A stretch of 64,000 nucleotides of DNA from Zeugodacus cucurbitae. Its lineage: Eukaryota; Arthropoda; Insecta; Diptera; Tephritidae. Position 1 is the stretch's first letter. Each line of letters begins with the position of its first letter. Below are positions 38,332-49,240 of this stretch, piece by piece. The position numbers and the translations under genes are program-made. Where the stretch lies: positions 46,977,732-47,041,731 of the forward strand of contig NC_071668.1 of the NCBI RefSeq assembly GCF_028554725.1, given 5' to 3'. The notes beneath the pieces were generated by a model. It was not told the origin of the DNA and made no database searches. It was given only the letters and a program-made list of their open reading frames with translations.

Positions 38332-38801
38332 TATATCGTTATTGAATATTGTATTCATCAGTCTACGGTCAATGTAGGGAGCCAAGAAAAATCATTACTT
38401 TAAGGCATGGATCCATAAAATAGATTATTTTGAGAAATCCTCCCGAGCTGACCATCCTTGAGGGAGTGTTAATCCGGGTCTGTTTCATCCATCCATTAAT
38501 GTATACACAACAAGTCAGTCTAACTACTGCCCCTCAATGTTTTCCTCACTAGCTTTGCGATCTCCGAAATCCCATGTGGATTTTTTTTAGTAGGATTACC
38601 AAATAAACTGCGAGCCATTGGAAACTTTCTGAGAGACATACTAGGCTCATGCCCAAAATAAAAGGGGGAACTCAAACAAACATCGATCGTAGATCGAGTA
38701 GAGGTAATTTTTTCAACTTCTTTCTTTTTTTTTGAGGGATCACACGTGAGTCCTGTCAAGATGTTATGTTATTTTTGTTCAGTATTGTTTGGCAGCTCGT
38801 C
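38332..38801. other. non-coding stretch between RTE copy D and a mariner relic
   Basis: No exon is recognised. A long T-run near 38,723-38,735 lies close to the expected left end of the following mariner relic. Confidence 0.35.
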
Positions 38802-39385
38802 ATGGAAAGGCTTATGCCTGAACAAAGTTCACAAATTGTTCAACTTTATTACGAAAATTCAAGTTCCGTAAATAAAGTGTTTCGCGAGCTCCGATCAACT
38901 TATAGTCAACATAATTGGCCTACTGGGCGTACTATTCGCAGCACCATCACCCATCTTTAAACCCAACATTCACTATTAGAAAATAAGGATAATGCCGGTG
39001 AGAACGCGCCTTGATAACCGACTATTTAATACCTGAAATTGAAGATCGTGATCTCGACGACATTTGATTTCAACATGACGGCTCCACTTCTCACACATCG
39101 CATCAAACAGTGGATTTATTGAGAGAACACTTCGGTGAGCAGATAATTTCACGTTTTGGGCCGGTCGATTTGCCATCAAGATCGTGTGATTTCACACACT
39201 TAGACTTTTTCCTGTGCGGATCTATGCGGACAATCCCGCTTCAATTCTGACCTTGGAGCAAAACATCACCCGTGTCATACATCAATTACCAGTCGAACCA
39301 GTGGACTCAACGGTTGGACCATCTGAGACGCAGCCGCGGCCAACATTTTAAAGAGATAATCTTTAAAAAGTAAATGTCAAAGAAT
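38802..39385 (+). pseudogene. mariner-type transposase relic with internal deletion
   Basis: The N-terminal helix-turn-helix, from the ATG at 38,802, reads MERLMPEQSSQIVQLYYENS and continues to an ETQHSLL-type segment. It then jumps to AGENA followed by the second catalytic block, QHDGSTSHTSHQTVDLLREH near 39,075-39,130. Next comes SRFGPVDLPSRSCDFTHLDF near 39,150-39,210, where the third Asp position (DLPSRSCD...LDFFLCG) is preserved. RRSRGQHFKEIIFKK near 39,330-39,373 ends the protein. About the middle third, with the first catalytic Asp, is deleted, and stops are frequent. Wording matches the minus-strand relic at 60.2-60.5 kb, so both belong to one family. Confidence 0.88.
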
Positions 39386-41233
39386 GTTCTCTCGAATGAT
39401 AATAAATTCCACATTAAATTTTAAATTTGTTGTTTTTTTCTTTTTTAAGTAGGGGAACCTCGAAATGAATCACTACCAATAGAGCTTGCATTTGCATTCT
39501 ACTGCAATCAAATGTTAACCAGAAAATACATTGTTGTTTACATAAACCCAAGCTCTTTATTAGAGTACACTCAATATGTGCTACAAGGAATCGGTAATTC
39601 CAACCAAGTGCATGTGTACTTTTGTGCATGAGTGTCAGACTTGCCAGGGATGTGATGATGTGGCATTTTGTCTAATTTTTACTAATTGTTTTTCCTAAAT
39701 CGCCACTCTGTTTACCAACTCAAACTCGACTGAATGAAATTTGTATTAATGTTTGTTATTGTTGTTGTACTTCATTTGTCGTCAATTCATGGTTAATTTG
39801 AATTTTGTTACTTCATTTCCCCCATTTATTTGTTCTACGCCAACTTGAAAATTTTAGTTGTTGCTCATTTAATTCTGATTCTCTTTATTTTGTGTTTGTC
39901 ATTGTTGTTGTTTTCTTTAGTTGTCATTTTCAAATTGTTGTTAATTTGTGTTACTGTTATTATTATTTTTTTGTTATTTGCTCTTCTTCTCTTCTCTTTT
40001 TATTTTCTCAACCAACTATGAAAATACTTGTTGTTGCTTTTCATTAGTATTCCTTACTTTTTCCAGTTGTTGCATGAGTTATTTTTATTGTTGTAGTTCT
40101 GAGAAAATACTCCAACTTTTAGCTCATCTCCAAGTTTACACAATCAGGTGCATTTGCTGCCATTTCTGTGGCACAGCCACAGTGACACCGACATCCACAA
40201 CTACACTCGCGCGCCAAGCTTCAATTGCCGAGTTGAACTGGAACTGAAACTGAAGACACAACTTGAAGTTGGCCTGCCTTGTTTACACTTACAAATTTCG
40301 TTGGCATTGGTGCCGGCAGACGCGAGCGGAGAGCTGGGAAAACGCAGACTCAAATAAAAAGTAACGATATGCGAAAAAACGGTATACGGAGAGCATGAAA
40401 AAAACTTCAGGAGCATTGGAGCGTTTCTTGGAAAACTAAGTGGCAAGTATGCGGAGCAAGTGCGACAAACGTGACCAACTGTGGCTGTGGCAACGCTGGC
40501 GTCGGACGAGGCGTAGGTGAATACAGAGTGCGGGTTCGATGCACATAGCGAATGGCTCAATGTTGGCACAACACCCCAACGCGCATAGATATACATATTT
40601 TCATGCTACAAACTATCTGCCGATAAGCAGGAAAGTATTTTTCAGAAGCGTGTCGAGTTACTTAACACAACTCAAATATGCGCGCGCTTCAATGTTGTCA
40701 TGACACTTTTTTGCATATTTCAATGATGAATGTCTTCCGAAAGTAACGGCAGTCGGATGATGTAAAAAATCATGGCCCAAGATCAACTGAAGTTGGAAAT
40801 TTTATTACGCTGCCCTGTCACCGCCGTCAATGGGTGTCAATATAAACAAAGCGTATGAAAACAAAACGTGGAATATTTTGAAATAGTTCTGAATTAGCAT
40901 TCCTCGTGAAAAAGTTAACATAAAAAATCAGTTGAAAACTTCTGCGCACAAGCAATATTAGGCAATTATGCTGCTTCTAGCATACACAGCAAGCCCGCAT
41001 TACAGTTGCAATAACGTGCGCAGAAAAGTTTGCACTTTGAATGAGGTTTGACAGTAAAAATGTGTACATAGTTTAATTAACTGACAGCGGAACCAATCTA
41101 GTATGCGGAATGACGAAGAAGCGACTTAAAAACGTTGAAGGATATCACAAACAGCACTTAAAAGCATTGGCGCCAAGTACGAAGTGCGAAATTGAATTTA
41201 AATATTTTTAAGCAAACAAATGCAAATGTTAAG
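39386..41233. other. non-coding stretch
   Basis: T-rich, TTGTTG-laden DNA at 39,700-40,110, then a GC-richer part to 40,600 with overlapping frames. No exon or element is supported. Confidence 0.4.
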
Positions 41234-41567
41234 CAGTACCGGATTAAGCCAGGGCAGGGTCTGTAGCCCTTTGTCTACTATAGATTCTCAAGTTAAGGTT
41301 ATTAAAAAAGAAAGACTGTTACAAAAAAGCCTTTCTGGATTTAATATGCGCAAATTTGGAGATAACACTTTCAATATCGACTTATTAAGCAAATCATTAG
41401 AGACAAGTAAGTGCGCCAAACAATTTCTATATTTGGGAAATCCGATAAAAAATTGCAGTTCCTGAGGCTTTTGTTTCTTGCTGTTCATAACAGTAGCCAC
41501 ATGTATTTTCAGCAGTTCAGCGAACTGCAGTAGTTCATCGCCTAGGCTGTTTGCCAAATAATCTTTG

Positions 41568-41577
41568 TAAGCACTAA
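41568..41577. repeat. target site duplication of RTE copy E, left
   Basis: TAAGCACTAA, repeated exactly at 43,323-43,332 on the other side of the element. Confidence 0.9.
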
Positions 41578-43322
41578 TGCTCGAAAATTTTATGAAAAGA
41601 TGAGGCGATTAACAGAAGGTTTCAAGACCGGAGCATTATCATGTAGGGACCGACAAGGTAATCTGGTAACGGATGTCCAGAGCACGCTGGGATTATGGAG
41701 GGAACACTTCTCCGACCTGCTCAATGGCAGTGAAAGTACAACACCAGGAGATGGCGAACCCGATTCCCCAATCGATGACGATGGAATAGATGTTCCATTA
41801 CCCGACCATGAAGAAATTCGAATAGCAATTACCCGCTTGAAGAACAACAAAGCGGCGGGGGCCGATGGATTACCGGCCGAGCTATTCAAATGCGGCGGCG
41901 AAGAACTGATAAGGTGCATGCATCAGCTTCTTTGTAGAATATGGTCGGAAGAAAGCATGCCTGACGATTGGAATCTTAGTGTGCTCTGCACAATCCATAA
42001 GATGGGAGACCCCACAATCTACGCCAACTACCGTGGTATAAGACTCCTCAATATCGCATATAAGGTTTTGTCGAGCGTATTGTGTGAAAGACTAAAGCCC
42101 ACCGTCAACAAACTGATTGGACCTTATCAGTGTGGCTTTAGACCTGGAAAATCCACCATGGACCAGATATTCACCATGCGCCAAATCTTGGAAAAGACCC
42201 GAGAGAGAAGAATCGATACTCACCATCTTTTTATAGATTTTAAAGCTGCCTTCGATAGCACGAAAAGGAGCTGCCTTTATGCCGCGATGTCTGAATTTGG
42301 TATCCCTGCAAAACTAATACGGCTATGTAAGCTGACGTTGAGCAACACCAAAAGCTCCGTCAGGATCGGGAAGGACCTCTCCGAGCCGTTCGATACCAAA
42401 CGAGGCTTCAGACAGGGTGACACACTATCGTGCGACTTCTTCAATCTATTGCTGGAAAAAATAATACGAGCTGCAGAACTAAATAGAGAGGGTACAATCT
42501 TCTACAAGAGTGTACAGCGGAAGCAACAACCGCGCCGTTTGTTCTGCGTTTTCCAGACTAGATAAAGAAGCGAAGCGTATGAGTCCGGTGGTGAATGAGG
42601 ACAAGACGAAATATCTCCTGTCATCAAACAAACAGTCAGCGCACTCGCGTCTTGGCTCCCACGTCACTGTTGACAGTCATAACTTTGAAGTTGTAGATAA
42701 TTTCGTTTATCTCGGAACCAGCATTAACAACACCAACAATGTCAGCCTTGAAATCCAATGCAGAATCACTCTTGCCAACAGGTGCTACTTTGGACTGAGT
42801 AGGCAATTGAAAAGTAAAGTCCTCTCTCGACGAACCAAAATCAAAATCTATAAGTCGCTCATTATTCCCGTCCTGATGTATGGCGCTGAAGCGTGGACGA
42901 TGACAACATCCGATGAGACGACTCTTGGGGTTTTCGAGAGAAAGGTTTTGCGCAAGATTTATGGTCCTCTAAACATTGGCAACGGCGAATACCGCAGACG
43001 ATGGAACGATGAGCTGTACGATTTATACGACGACATTGACATAGTTCAGCGAATAAAAAGACAGCGGCTACGCTGGCTAGGTCATGTTGTACGGATGGAA
43101 GAAAACACTCCAGCTCTGAAAGTATTCGATGCAGTACCCGCTGGAGGAAGCCGCGGAAGAGGACGACCTCCACTCCGGTGGAAAGACCAAGTGCAAAGTG
43201 ACCTGGCTTCACTTGGTGTTTCCAGTTGGCGCCAAAAAGCAAAAAGGAGGAATGAGTGGCGCGCTCTGGTGGATTCGGCTATAATCGCTTAAAGCGGTTC
43301 CTACGCCAAATATATATATATA
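41578..43322 (+). mobile_element. RTE-type non-LTR retrotransposon, 5'-truncated (copy E)
   Basis: The best copy in the window. It starts inside the polyprotein at ARKFYEKMRRLTEGFK and covers the reverse transcriptase: NNKAAGADGLPAELFK near 41,845-41,890, NYRGIRLLNIAYKVLSS near 42,027-42,077, YQCGFRPGKSTMDQIFTMRQ near 42,125-42,184, LFIDFKAAFDS with the first catalytic Asp near 42,228-42,260, and FRQGDTLSCDFFNLLLE near 42,408-42,458. The YADD box expected near 42,519 is deleted and the frame shifts there, ending at 42,565. A second frame (42,510-43,292) gives the C-terminal region with AEAWTMTTSDETTLGVFE and RGRGRPPLRWKDQVQSDLA. The 3' end carries a hairpin (43,283-43,299) and a (TA)n tail. 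Perfect 10-bp duplications flank it. It cannot be autonomous. Confidence 0.93.
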
Positions 43323-43332
43323 TAAGCACTAA
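43323..43332. repeat. target site duplication of RTE copy E, right
   Basis: TAAGCACTAA directly after the (TA)n tail; identical to 41,568-41,577. Confidence 0.9.
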
Positions 43333-44074
43333 CTATACTTGAGACATTTTTCAAAATCTCTTCTGTATTTCGACAGCCTTTAACGAAATACTCCAAAAAC
43401 ACCTAAATATAGAAACATTGCCCAGGTGTTTCCTTCTCAACAAAGTCGTCGAGTGTATTAGAGTCGGTGAAATGGTTGTACTTTGTATTGAGCTTACTAC
43501 GCCTTGAAGTTTGTTGCTGATAATATCCACAGCCAGTAAAATCTTTGGCCTTTGTCTCAATATCTGAAAATTGAAACGGATTGTTTGGATGTAATGTAAT
43601 GATTCCTAATGGGTGTATCCTGTATAAAGGTCTTCATCAAATGATTGCAGCGAAGCACTAGCCGCTTGCAAGTGTTCTAGAATTCTGTTCCACATTCACT
43701 TAAGAAATCTAGCAAACTTTGAGCGAGTTGGTCAGTTGTAAAACATTGCGCACTACCAGAGTCAGTTTGTCTGCATACGATATATCTGGAGTATATTCCA
43801 ATGAAACTAAATACTTTTTGTATCTCTTAATTTCGCAAATAATTTAATCCAGTATGCTTGATATAATCAGATGAACAAATATCTCACAAGTTATTTTTGA
43901 AAAATATGAGGTATGTCCTTTTCCTTTGTTAGCATGACTTTGAAAATGTTGAGCCATAAAAGTGCTTGATGGCACATTCATATGATAATCCGGCACTGAA
44001 TTGATTAGTTAACTAACTAAATATGTATCACCTTAGCTATATATATCATTGGAAAAATTACATATTTAATTATA

Positions 44075-45630
44075 TTTTTATACTCTCGCAACTTGTTGCT
44101 CAGAGTATTATTGTTTTGTTCACATAACGGTTGTTTGTGTCACCAAGAAATAAAAGAGTTAGATATGGGGTTATATATATATAAATGATCAGGATGACGA
44201 GTGGAGTTGAAATCCGGATGTCTGTCTGTCCGTCCGTCCGTGCAAGCGATAACTTGAGTAAAAAATGAGATGTCTAATGAAACTTGGAACACATGTTCCT
44301 TGGGACCGTGAGAGGGTTGCTTTCGAAAATGGGCAAAATCGGACCACTGCCACGCCCATGCCATAACTAAGCCATAAAAAAAGCTATAGAACTAAATTTG
44401 GTATGAAGGATCACACTATGAAGGGGCATATTTGGACATAATTTTTTTGGGGAAATGGACGTGGCCACGTACTTTATAGATATAGATTAGGAACCAATGA
44501 AAATAGCGAAATTAAAGTTTACATAAATAATGTATATGATCAGTGGCATCACTTGTGAAAAAATTGTCGAAATCGAACTATAACTTTTCAATGCCCCGGA
44601 TATCGAATTTTAAGAACTCAGTGCCCCATGGTAATTTTTCACCGAAAATATCGGTAAATCTCTCAGATATCTTAATTTAATTCAGAGGAAATCTTTTTTC
44701 TTCTAATAGTGTGTCTAATCTTAGATATATACTACGTTTATGCTTCATTTCTACTCGGTTATAATATACACGGGTAAGTTCAACCCACATGCATAAACAC
44801 TTTTTCACCACGAGTTAAATGATCTGCTCGGATAGAATATACCACTTTTTTTACGTATGTAGACGAGTTAACTCGGATGCATAAACGGATTTAGAGTTAA
44901 GTTGAACGTCAAATCAGCTGATTTTTTGTGCCGGTGTATATTGTTTTGACAAATTGCATATACAGGGTTCCCAATTGCCAATTTTTCGCTAAAAATCCCT
45001 ACCCCACTTACTACCGAATTTTTGCGGCAAACGCCTGGTACTGGTAACCGGTTATTGGTTACTGTTCGGCACCGGTTTTTTGTGGCCCACCCGTGGCACT
45101 GTGGGTAGTCGGATGGTGTAGCGAAAACCGGTTTTTGCAAAAACTTCGACGAGTGGGTAGTCGGTTTTCGTAGAAAACGCAGTTTTTTGGGTCGGTCAGT
45201 GGTCGGTTTTGCTCGTGCATTTCTGCCCAAAATTTCTCAACCGATTTATGCCGCACACCCCTTATATCTGGAAAATACGGACGAATTTATAATACGTGGC
45301 AGCCCTCAATTTAATTCAATTCAGAATTTACCTCGAGTAGAGTATTTGCCGTTTGTGCTTATAGGTTTTACCCGTGTAGAATATAACCGAGTAGAAATGA
45401 AGCATAAACGTAGTAATAATGTATGTTGGTGATGAAAATGAGTTTAATCGGCTCAGGAATTACCTCAGCCTATATACCATATATAATGATTTTCGTTTTT
45501 CTTTTGGACTTATTCTATTATGCCGAATATATGGGTCAAATTGTGTCTTTTATCTTAATAATAAAATAGCAATAAATTGCGAAAGTATTAAATGATCGGT
45601 TGCACCCGAACTTAGTCTTTCCTTACTTGT
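44075..45630 (-). mobile_element. 1.3-kb structured repeat, copy interrupted by a MITE
   Basis: On the minus strand it begins ACAAGTAAGGAAAG at 45,630, followed by the head hairpin GTTCGG-GTGCAA-CCGATC, here with one pairing lost. It ends near 44,075 in GCAAC-AA-GTTGC followed by GAGAGTATAA. The interior matches 52.9-54.25 kb and 61.6-62.9 kb in order, including the GAGAGATTTACCGATATTTT segment and the GGACGGACGGACAG run. Without the inserted MITE (44,732-45,413) it is about 0.87 kb, so roughly 0.4 kb is deleted relative to the others. I see no coding capacity. Confidence 0.85.
44732..45413. mobile_element. 682-bp MITE with 46-bp terminal inverted repeats and TA duplication
   Basis: The left end, CTACGTTTATGCTTCATTTC..., and the reverse complement of the right end agree over about 46 bases with two mismatches. 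TA flanks both sides (44,730-44,731 and 45,414-45,415). The element interrupts continuous repeat sequence, which defines its borders exactly. Inside are a perfect palindrome CGAGTTAACTCG at 44,864-44,875 and repeated GTGGGTAGTCGG and CCGGTTTTT words. There is no coding capacity. The TA duplication suggests Tc1/mariner-type mobilisation. Confidence 0.9.
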
Positions 45631-45818
45631 TTTTATAAGAAGTGAGAGAAAATAAAGCAGTTAATATTTTACACACCACAACAAACGATAATGTGCAACT
45701 GCACACCTCAAATTCAGCTGGCTGCTTAAATTTGACAGAAAATTCGCTTTGCATCACTACAACTGCGCCAAATATACCGACAGACATTTGGCGCTTATAC
45801 TGAGATGAATGAACTTAC

Positions 45819-45951
45819 CTAATAACCGCATGACCTCCTGTGGACTGAGATACACGTTCAGATGTGCCTGAACATTGCAGCACAAAAGCAGCAGACAGCA
45901 TATAAAGCTCAGCGACACTGTTATAAAATTTCCATACATTTTTGTAGCCAT
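45819..45951 (-). CDS. dnt: first coding exon of a Ryk/Derailed-family Wnt receptor, best fit doughnut on 2
   Basis: From the ATG at 45,951 (context CAAAATGG) the exon encodes 44 full codons plus one base. Residues 9-26 form a hydrophobic core (FITVSLSFICCLLLLCCN) with a likely signal peptidase site after VQA at residue 29. The mature part begins HLNVYLSPQEVMRLLG, the conserved start of the WIF (Wnt-binding) domain of Ryk-type receptors. EVMRLLG agrees better with Drosophila doughnut on 2 than with derailed, which has EVLRLIG in the same place (family recollection, not a search). The exon ends G|GTAAGTTC at 45,819/45,818, a consensus donor in phase 1. Known role: a single-pass membrane receptor with a kinase-like domain of atypical motifs, acting in Wnt5-related axon and muscle guidance. 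The remaining exons lie outside or were not found. Confidence 0.85.
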
Positions 45952-46925
45952 TTTGTGCGTTAATTCCTCAAAGAAGGCCGAAAATTGTTTTGCACAATAT
46001 TAACTTGTAAATAGTCGGCGATGGACGCCAATTAAACGAATTGGAATTCACAATAAATGGAAGCACATTGCAAAAAAGAAACATAAATCGCACAACAACA
46101 ATTTGCTTTAAAAATGTAAACAAAATATTTATGGCAGACTCGGGTGAACTCTTTTTTTATTTTGCTTTTTGACACTTTACACTTTTGTTGTTTTCTTTGT
46201 TTCTGTTATTGTACTGCACTTCAGCTGACATGGGGGATGTAAACAAATTGACTTTTTCACGACTGCGCCCGACGATATCGACAATTTTCACACTTTACCG
46301 GAAGCTTTTCCTTAAAATACACACCATAAAACACATATTTGAAAATTTTCTTCGCGTTTGCCGTTTCTAAAACACCTTTTTGTTTAATAAACACGCGAAA
46401 AGCTGGGGAATTTTAACACGAAAAGCTGGAATACATAAACAAATCAATTTCTATCTATATCACTCGCGCACACCTTTCTTCTACGAAAATTCCCTGTCAA
46501 CTAAAATTGATATTTTTGACAGTTCATGCGCAGCATTGCCAACCGACAATGTGGTATTTTATCGCTGCACAGCGCCATCGGTCGACAACCAAGTGAAGTA
46601 AGCGAAACTTAAAGGGGAAATGTGGATACTACCTGCTTGTGGAAATAATCTGCTAAAGTTGAATGTTATAACAGTTAATAAACTGGAAGGAGAATTTGTA
46701 GCGTAGGAGAAGTGATTTACGTGATTAGTTTTATCAAAGCACGTATGAACAGAGCACGTATTGAGGAGATAGAATTCAAACTGTAACGAGTCGATATTTT
46801 AATATATTCACGAATTGAAAGTAACCGTTGAAAAATAGTTTTGTATTAAATAATTTATTAATTTTATTTATAATATTTTGAAATATTTATCCCAACTTAA
46901 AAAATAGTTATATAAATTATAGATA
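45952..46925 (-). promoter_or_regulatory. 5' leader and presumed promoter region of the receptor gene
   Basis: Directly upstream of the receptor ATG. No TATA box or initiator can be assigned with confidence, and no TE relic is seen until the MITE at 46,926. The first few hundred bases are therefore likely 5' UTR and promoter, by position only. Confidence 0.4.
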
Positions 46926-47488
46926 CAGTATACTCTCGAAAAGTAAATCGATTGGTATTTTGGGTAATTTACTTTTTCGAATAATTTACTTTTCCAAATA
47001 TATAAATAAATTATCTGTTTTTATAATATTAAATGCATTTTTAAACTTAAAAAAATCATTCATTTATTTGCTTCAATAAAACATATGGATTTACATGAAA
47101 AACATATTTACATTTACATACAAACATATGTATGTATTTATTATGAAGAGAAAAGATCTTGAATATTCTTTTGTTTTTTTTCTTTTGCAATATATTTTCT
47201 GACCATTTTTGTACGACAATTCAAAAAGTCTGACACCTGATTTGCATCGTTTTAATTTTTAAACCAGTGGATCAAGTAGGAGAGCTTATTTACTAAAAAG
47301 ACGCGATAAACAAGAGAGTAAGTGTTTTTGCAACATCGTAAAAAACGCTGAGTGCTTCGTTTCGAATTTTTTATCACACTCTCTGAAAAGTAAATTTTAC
47401 TTTTTCGAGGTGCATGTGTAATCTTAAAGGTGATTAACTTTTCCGCGATTATTTACTTTCTGAGAATTTACTTTTCGAGAATATACTG
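46926..47488. mobile_element. 563-bp pogo-like MITE
   Basis: Left end CAGTATACTCTCGAAAAGTA; the reverse complement of the right end is CAGTATATTCTCGAAAAGTA, one mismatch in 20, and the match continues AAT. TA dinucleotides flank both ends (46,924-46,925 and 47,489-47,490). Extra TTTACTTTTTCGA words lie just inside both ends. CAGTAT ends with TA duplication are typical of pogo/Tigger elements. No coding capacity. Confidence 0.88.
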
Positions 47489-47777
47489 TATATATAAATA
47501 AATATTTAATATAATTAATTCTAATAATTTTTTTATAAGAATAATACAATATATATACAAAAAATTGTAATTTTAGTTTCAAACATATCAAAAATGAAAC
47601 CGAATGTTTCGCTTTACATTCAAGTACGTACATTATTTCGGAAAACTACTGTACATTGAAAAAAGTTTTGCGAATATCGTATTAAATCTGTATACAAATA
47701 TTAAAAGATTAAAAAACAAAAGTTCGTTTGTTATACAAGGAATTTAGAGCTAATTCTCTCTGCGATACCAAAAATTG
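47489..47777. other. AT-rich spacer
   Basis: Nothing recognised between the pogo-like MITE and the Harbinger-like end. Confidence 0.4.
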
Positions 47778-47842
47778 ATCAGCACTAATCGAAATTAGCT
47801 ATGCGATCGGCTCGGCTTTCAGCGTCCACTCAGCAGGCATAC
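47778..47842. repeat. solo right end of a Harbinger-like MITE
   Basis: The reverse complement matches the first 65-70 bases of the MITE at 49,241 (GCCTGCTGAGTGGACGCTGA ... AGCTAATTTCGAT). It stops at GCATAC followed by TAA (47,843-47,845). No matching left end is found upstream, so it is a truncated copy. Confidence 0.7.
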
Positions 47843-48718
47843 TAAGAGTTCCACTTGCAAGAGACTTGATTTGAAAAAAAAAAAAAATGTACGGGTGCAT
47901 ATTTCCAAGGAATACGGAAAGGACATTGGGTTAAAAAAAAAAATAAAATAAAACAACAGACAGCCAACGTGGTGGAGAAAATAAAGGTGGACGGATGCAG
48001 AAAGTTAGGAATGCCGCCTGATGTAGTCGAAGAACAACATCTGTTCTATTATACAGAAATGGTATTTCTTGACCCAGTTATAATCCTAAGGACAACGACA
48101 GTTAATGTAAGTGTGGGATTGTACCTTTTTAGTTTCAAAAGAAAATCTTTATTTATTGCCTCATTTCTCATATATTTTTAAAGTTCCACTCAGAAGTATT
48201 GGAGAAATCTGTAATAGAAAATTTTGAAGTTGGTGCGTACCAATTGGCAGCAACATCACCAGTGTTATCGCAATGCTCATTGGGCCATTTGTAAAGAAAT
48301 AATGGTTTTCCTGGTAAACTGGTTAAATGTTTAAATAGGATTCTGCAAAATGCTTTTGATATAATGTTGTGCATAAACATGTACATACATGTGACCAAAA
48401 CTCATTACACATATCATTAAACCGCATTCACTAACAAAAGAAATAAAAAATCACCAAATTCCAAAAGAAAAAGTTTATCTTCCTTTTTCCCAAGAAAACT
48501 TAAAATTTCAGCGCATTGGGGAATACCCATTATTTACCTGTCATTTATCGGAACCACATGTACATATGTAAATAATAAAATATTATTTTTATTTTAATCC
48601 ATTGGAAAGAAAGATTTCCATCACTAAACAATATTTACATACATACATTCCTTGCGTACATTATCTCATATTTTGATGCATATTTGCACATAAACACTTT
48701 ATAATTACATACGTCTGA
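47843..48718. other. non-coding stretch in the Harbinger cluster
   Basis: Poly-A runs at about 47,877-47,887 and short frames on both strands. Some may be decayed Harbinger sequence, but I cannot align them. Confidence 0.35.
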
Positions 48719-48847
48719 TCAATGATGAGGAGGTGCTTTTATCCATATATATTTTTCATCGTTTGCACCAAGAGTGTACCGGAAATACCAAGGTTCATCG
48801 AAGTCATTCGCCAAATTTAACCATTCATTCTCTGTCATTGTTGTCAT
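48719..48847 (-). pseudogene. PIF/Harbinger transposase fragment
   Basis: The minus strand reads MTTMTENEWLNLANDFDEPW followed by YFRYTLGANDEKYIWIKAPP and a stop. This matches the Harbinger block F-E-WNFPNC-GAIDGKHI-I-APP around the first catalytic Asp. The Asp is shifted to Asn-Asp and the Gly-Lys-His of the motif is degraded to Glu-Lys-Tyr. Only about 42 codons remain. It lies between two Harbinger-like ends that point away from it. Confidence 0.65.
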
Positions 48848-49240
48848 TGTAGAGAAATATTATTTCTTGTGATATAAATCTATATGCACATTAACTGTAT
48901 AATCTCACCTTTAAGCACTGTTTCTGAAGAGCGCCTGTTAAAGTATTTAATATCTCCGGAATAAAGGGACTAATTGTTTTTGGTTTAAGAATTGTTTGTT
49001 TGTTGTGGTTTAAGAATTGAAATAACCAAAATGAGTTACTAGCAAGGCGCACTCTTCGGTGATATGGCACTTTTCAAATGCGTGTTTTGTTTCCTGTTCC
49101 TGAAACCACCTATTTAATGAATTGCGCTATTTGGATCTTTATATTGTGGTAATGATGAATCGAAAATATATGTATGATTTGAAATCAACTTATTTCTTTC
49201 AAAAATCTATTTGCTGAAAAAACATATTTTCAAGCTCTTA
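48848..49240. other. AT-rich stretch between Harbinger relics
   Basis: No further transposase motif can be read. Confidence 0.35.

Larger units (their letters stand above)
41234..43998 (-). mobile_element. hAT-type element relic, split by an RTE insertion
   Basis: Terminal inverted repeats: CAGTACCGGATTAAG at 41,234 and, on the other strand from 43,998, CAGTGCCGGATTATC. Both are of the CAG-GCCGGATT type common in hAT elements. Between them, minus-strand coding fragments flank the RTE: NTLDDFVEKETPGQCFYI and EYFVKGCRNTEEILKNVSS at 43,330-43,470, then ANSLGDELLQFAELLKIHVA at 41,495-41,557. These fit a hAT protein of the zinc-finger MYM/DUF4371 type near its C-terminal dimerisation region. With the RTE removed the element is only about 1.0 kb, so most of the transposase was already lost. 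An 8-bp target duplication is not evident (ATGTTAAG versus AATTGATT). Confidence 0.7.
1..45818 (-). other. dnt: inferred first intron of Ryk-type receptor gene (partial)
   Basis: The coding exon at 45,819-45,951 ends in a GTAAGT donor on the minus strand, so downstream sequence lies at lower coordinates. Family proteins continue after the LLG motif with a conserved segment containing an AELYYVRE-type motif. I found nothing like that in any minus-strand frame, so the intron probably runs at least to the left edge. The stretch is filled with TE relics on both strands, as expected for a large fly intron. If exon 2 was overlooked, or a nested gene is present, the extent is wrong. Confidence 0.5.

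Noticed and set aside
44201..44240. GTCTGTCTGTCCGTCCGTCC run as a microsatellite
   Set aside because: It is a conserved internal part of the 1.3-kb repeat, present in the other copies, not an independent tandem repeat.
45059..45256. Frames at 44.87-45.43 kb on both strands
   Set aside because: They lie inside the non-coding MITE and reflect its internal repeated words.
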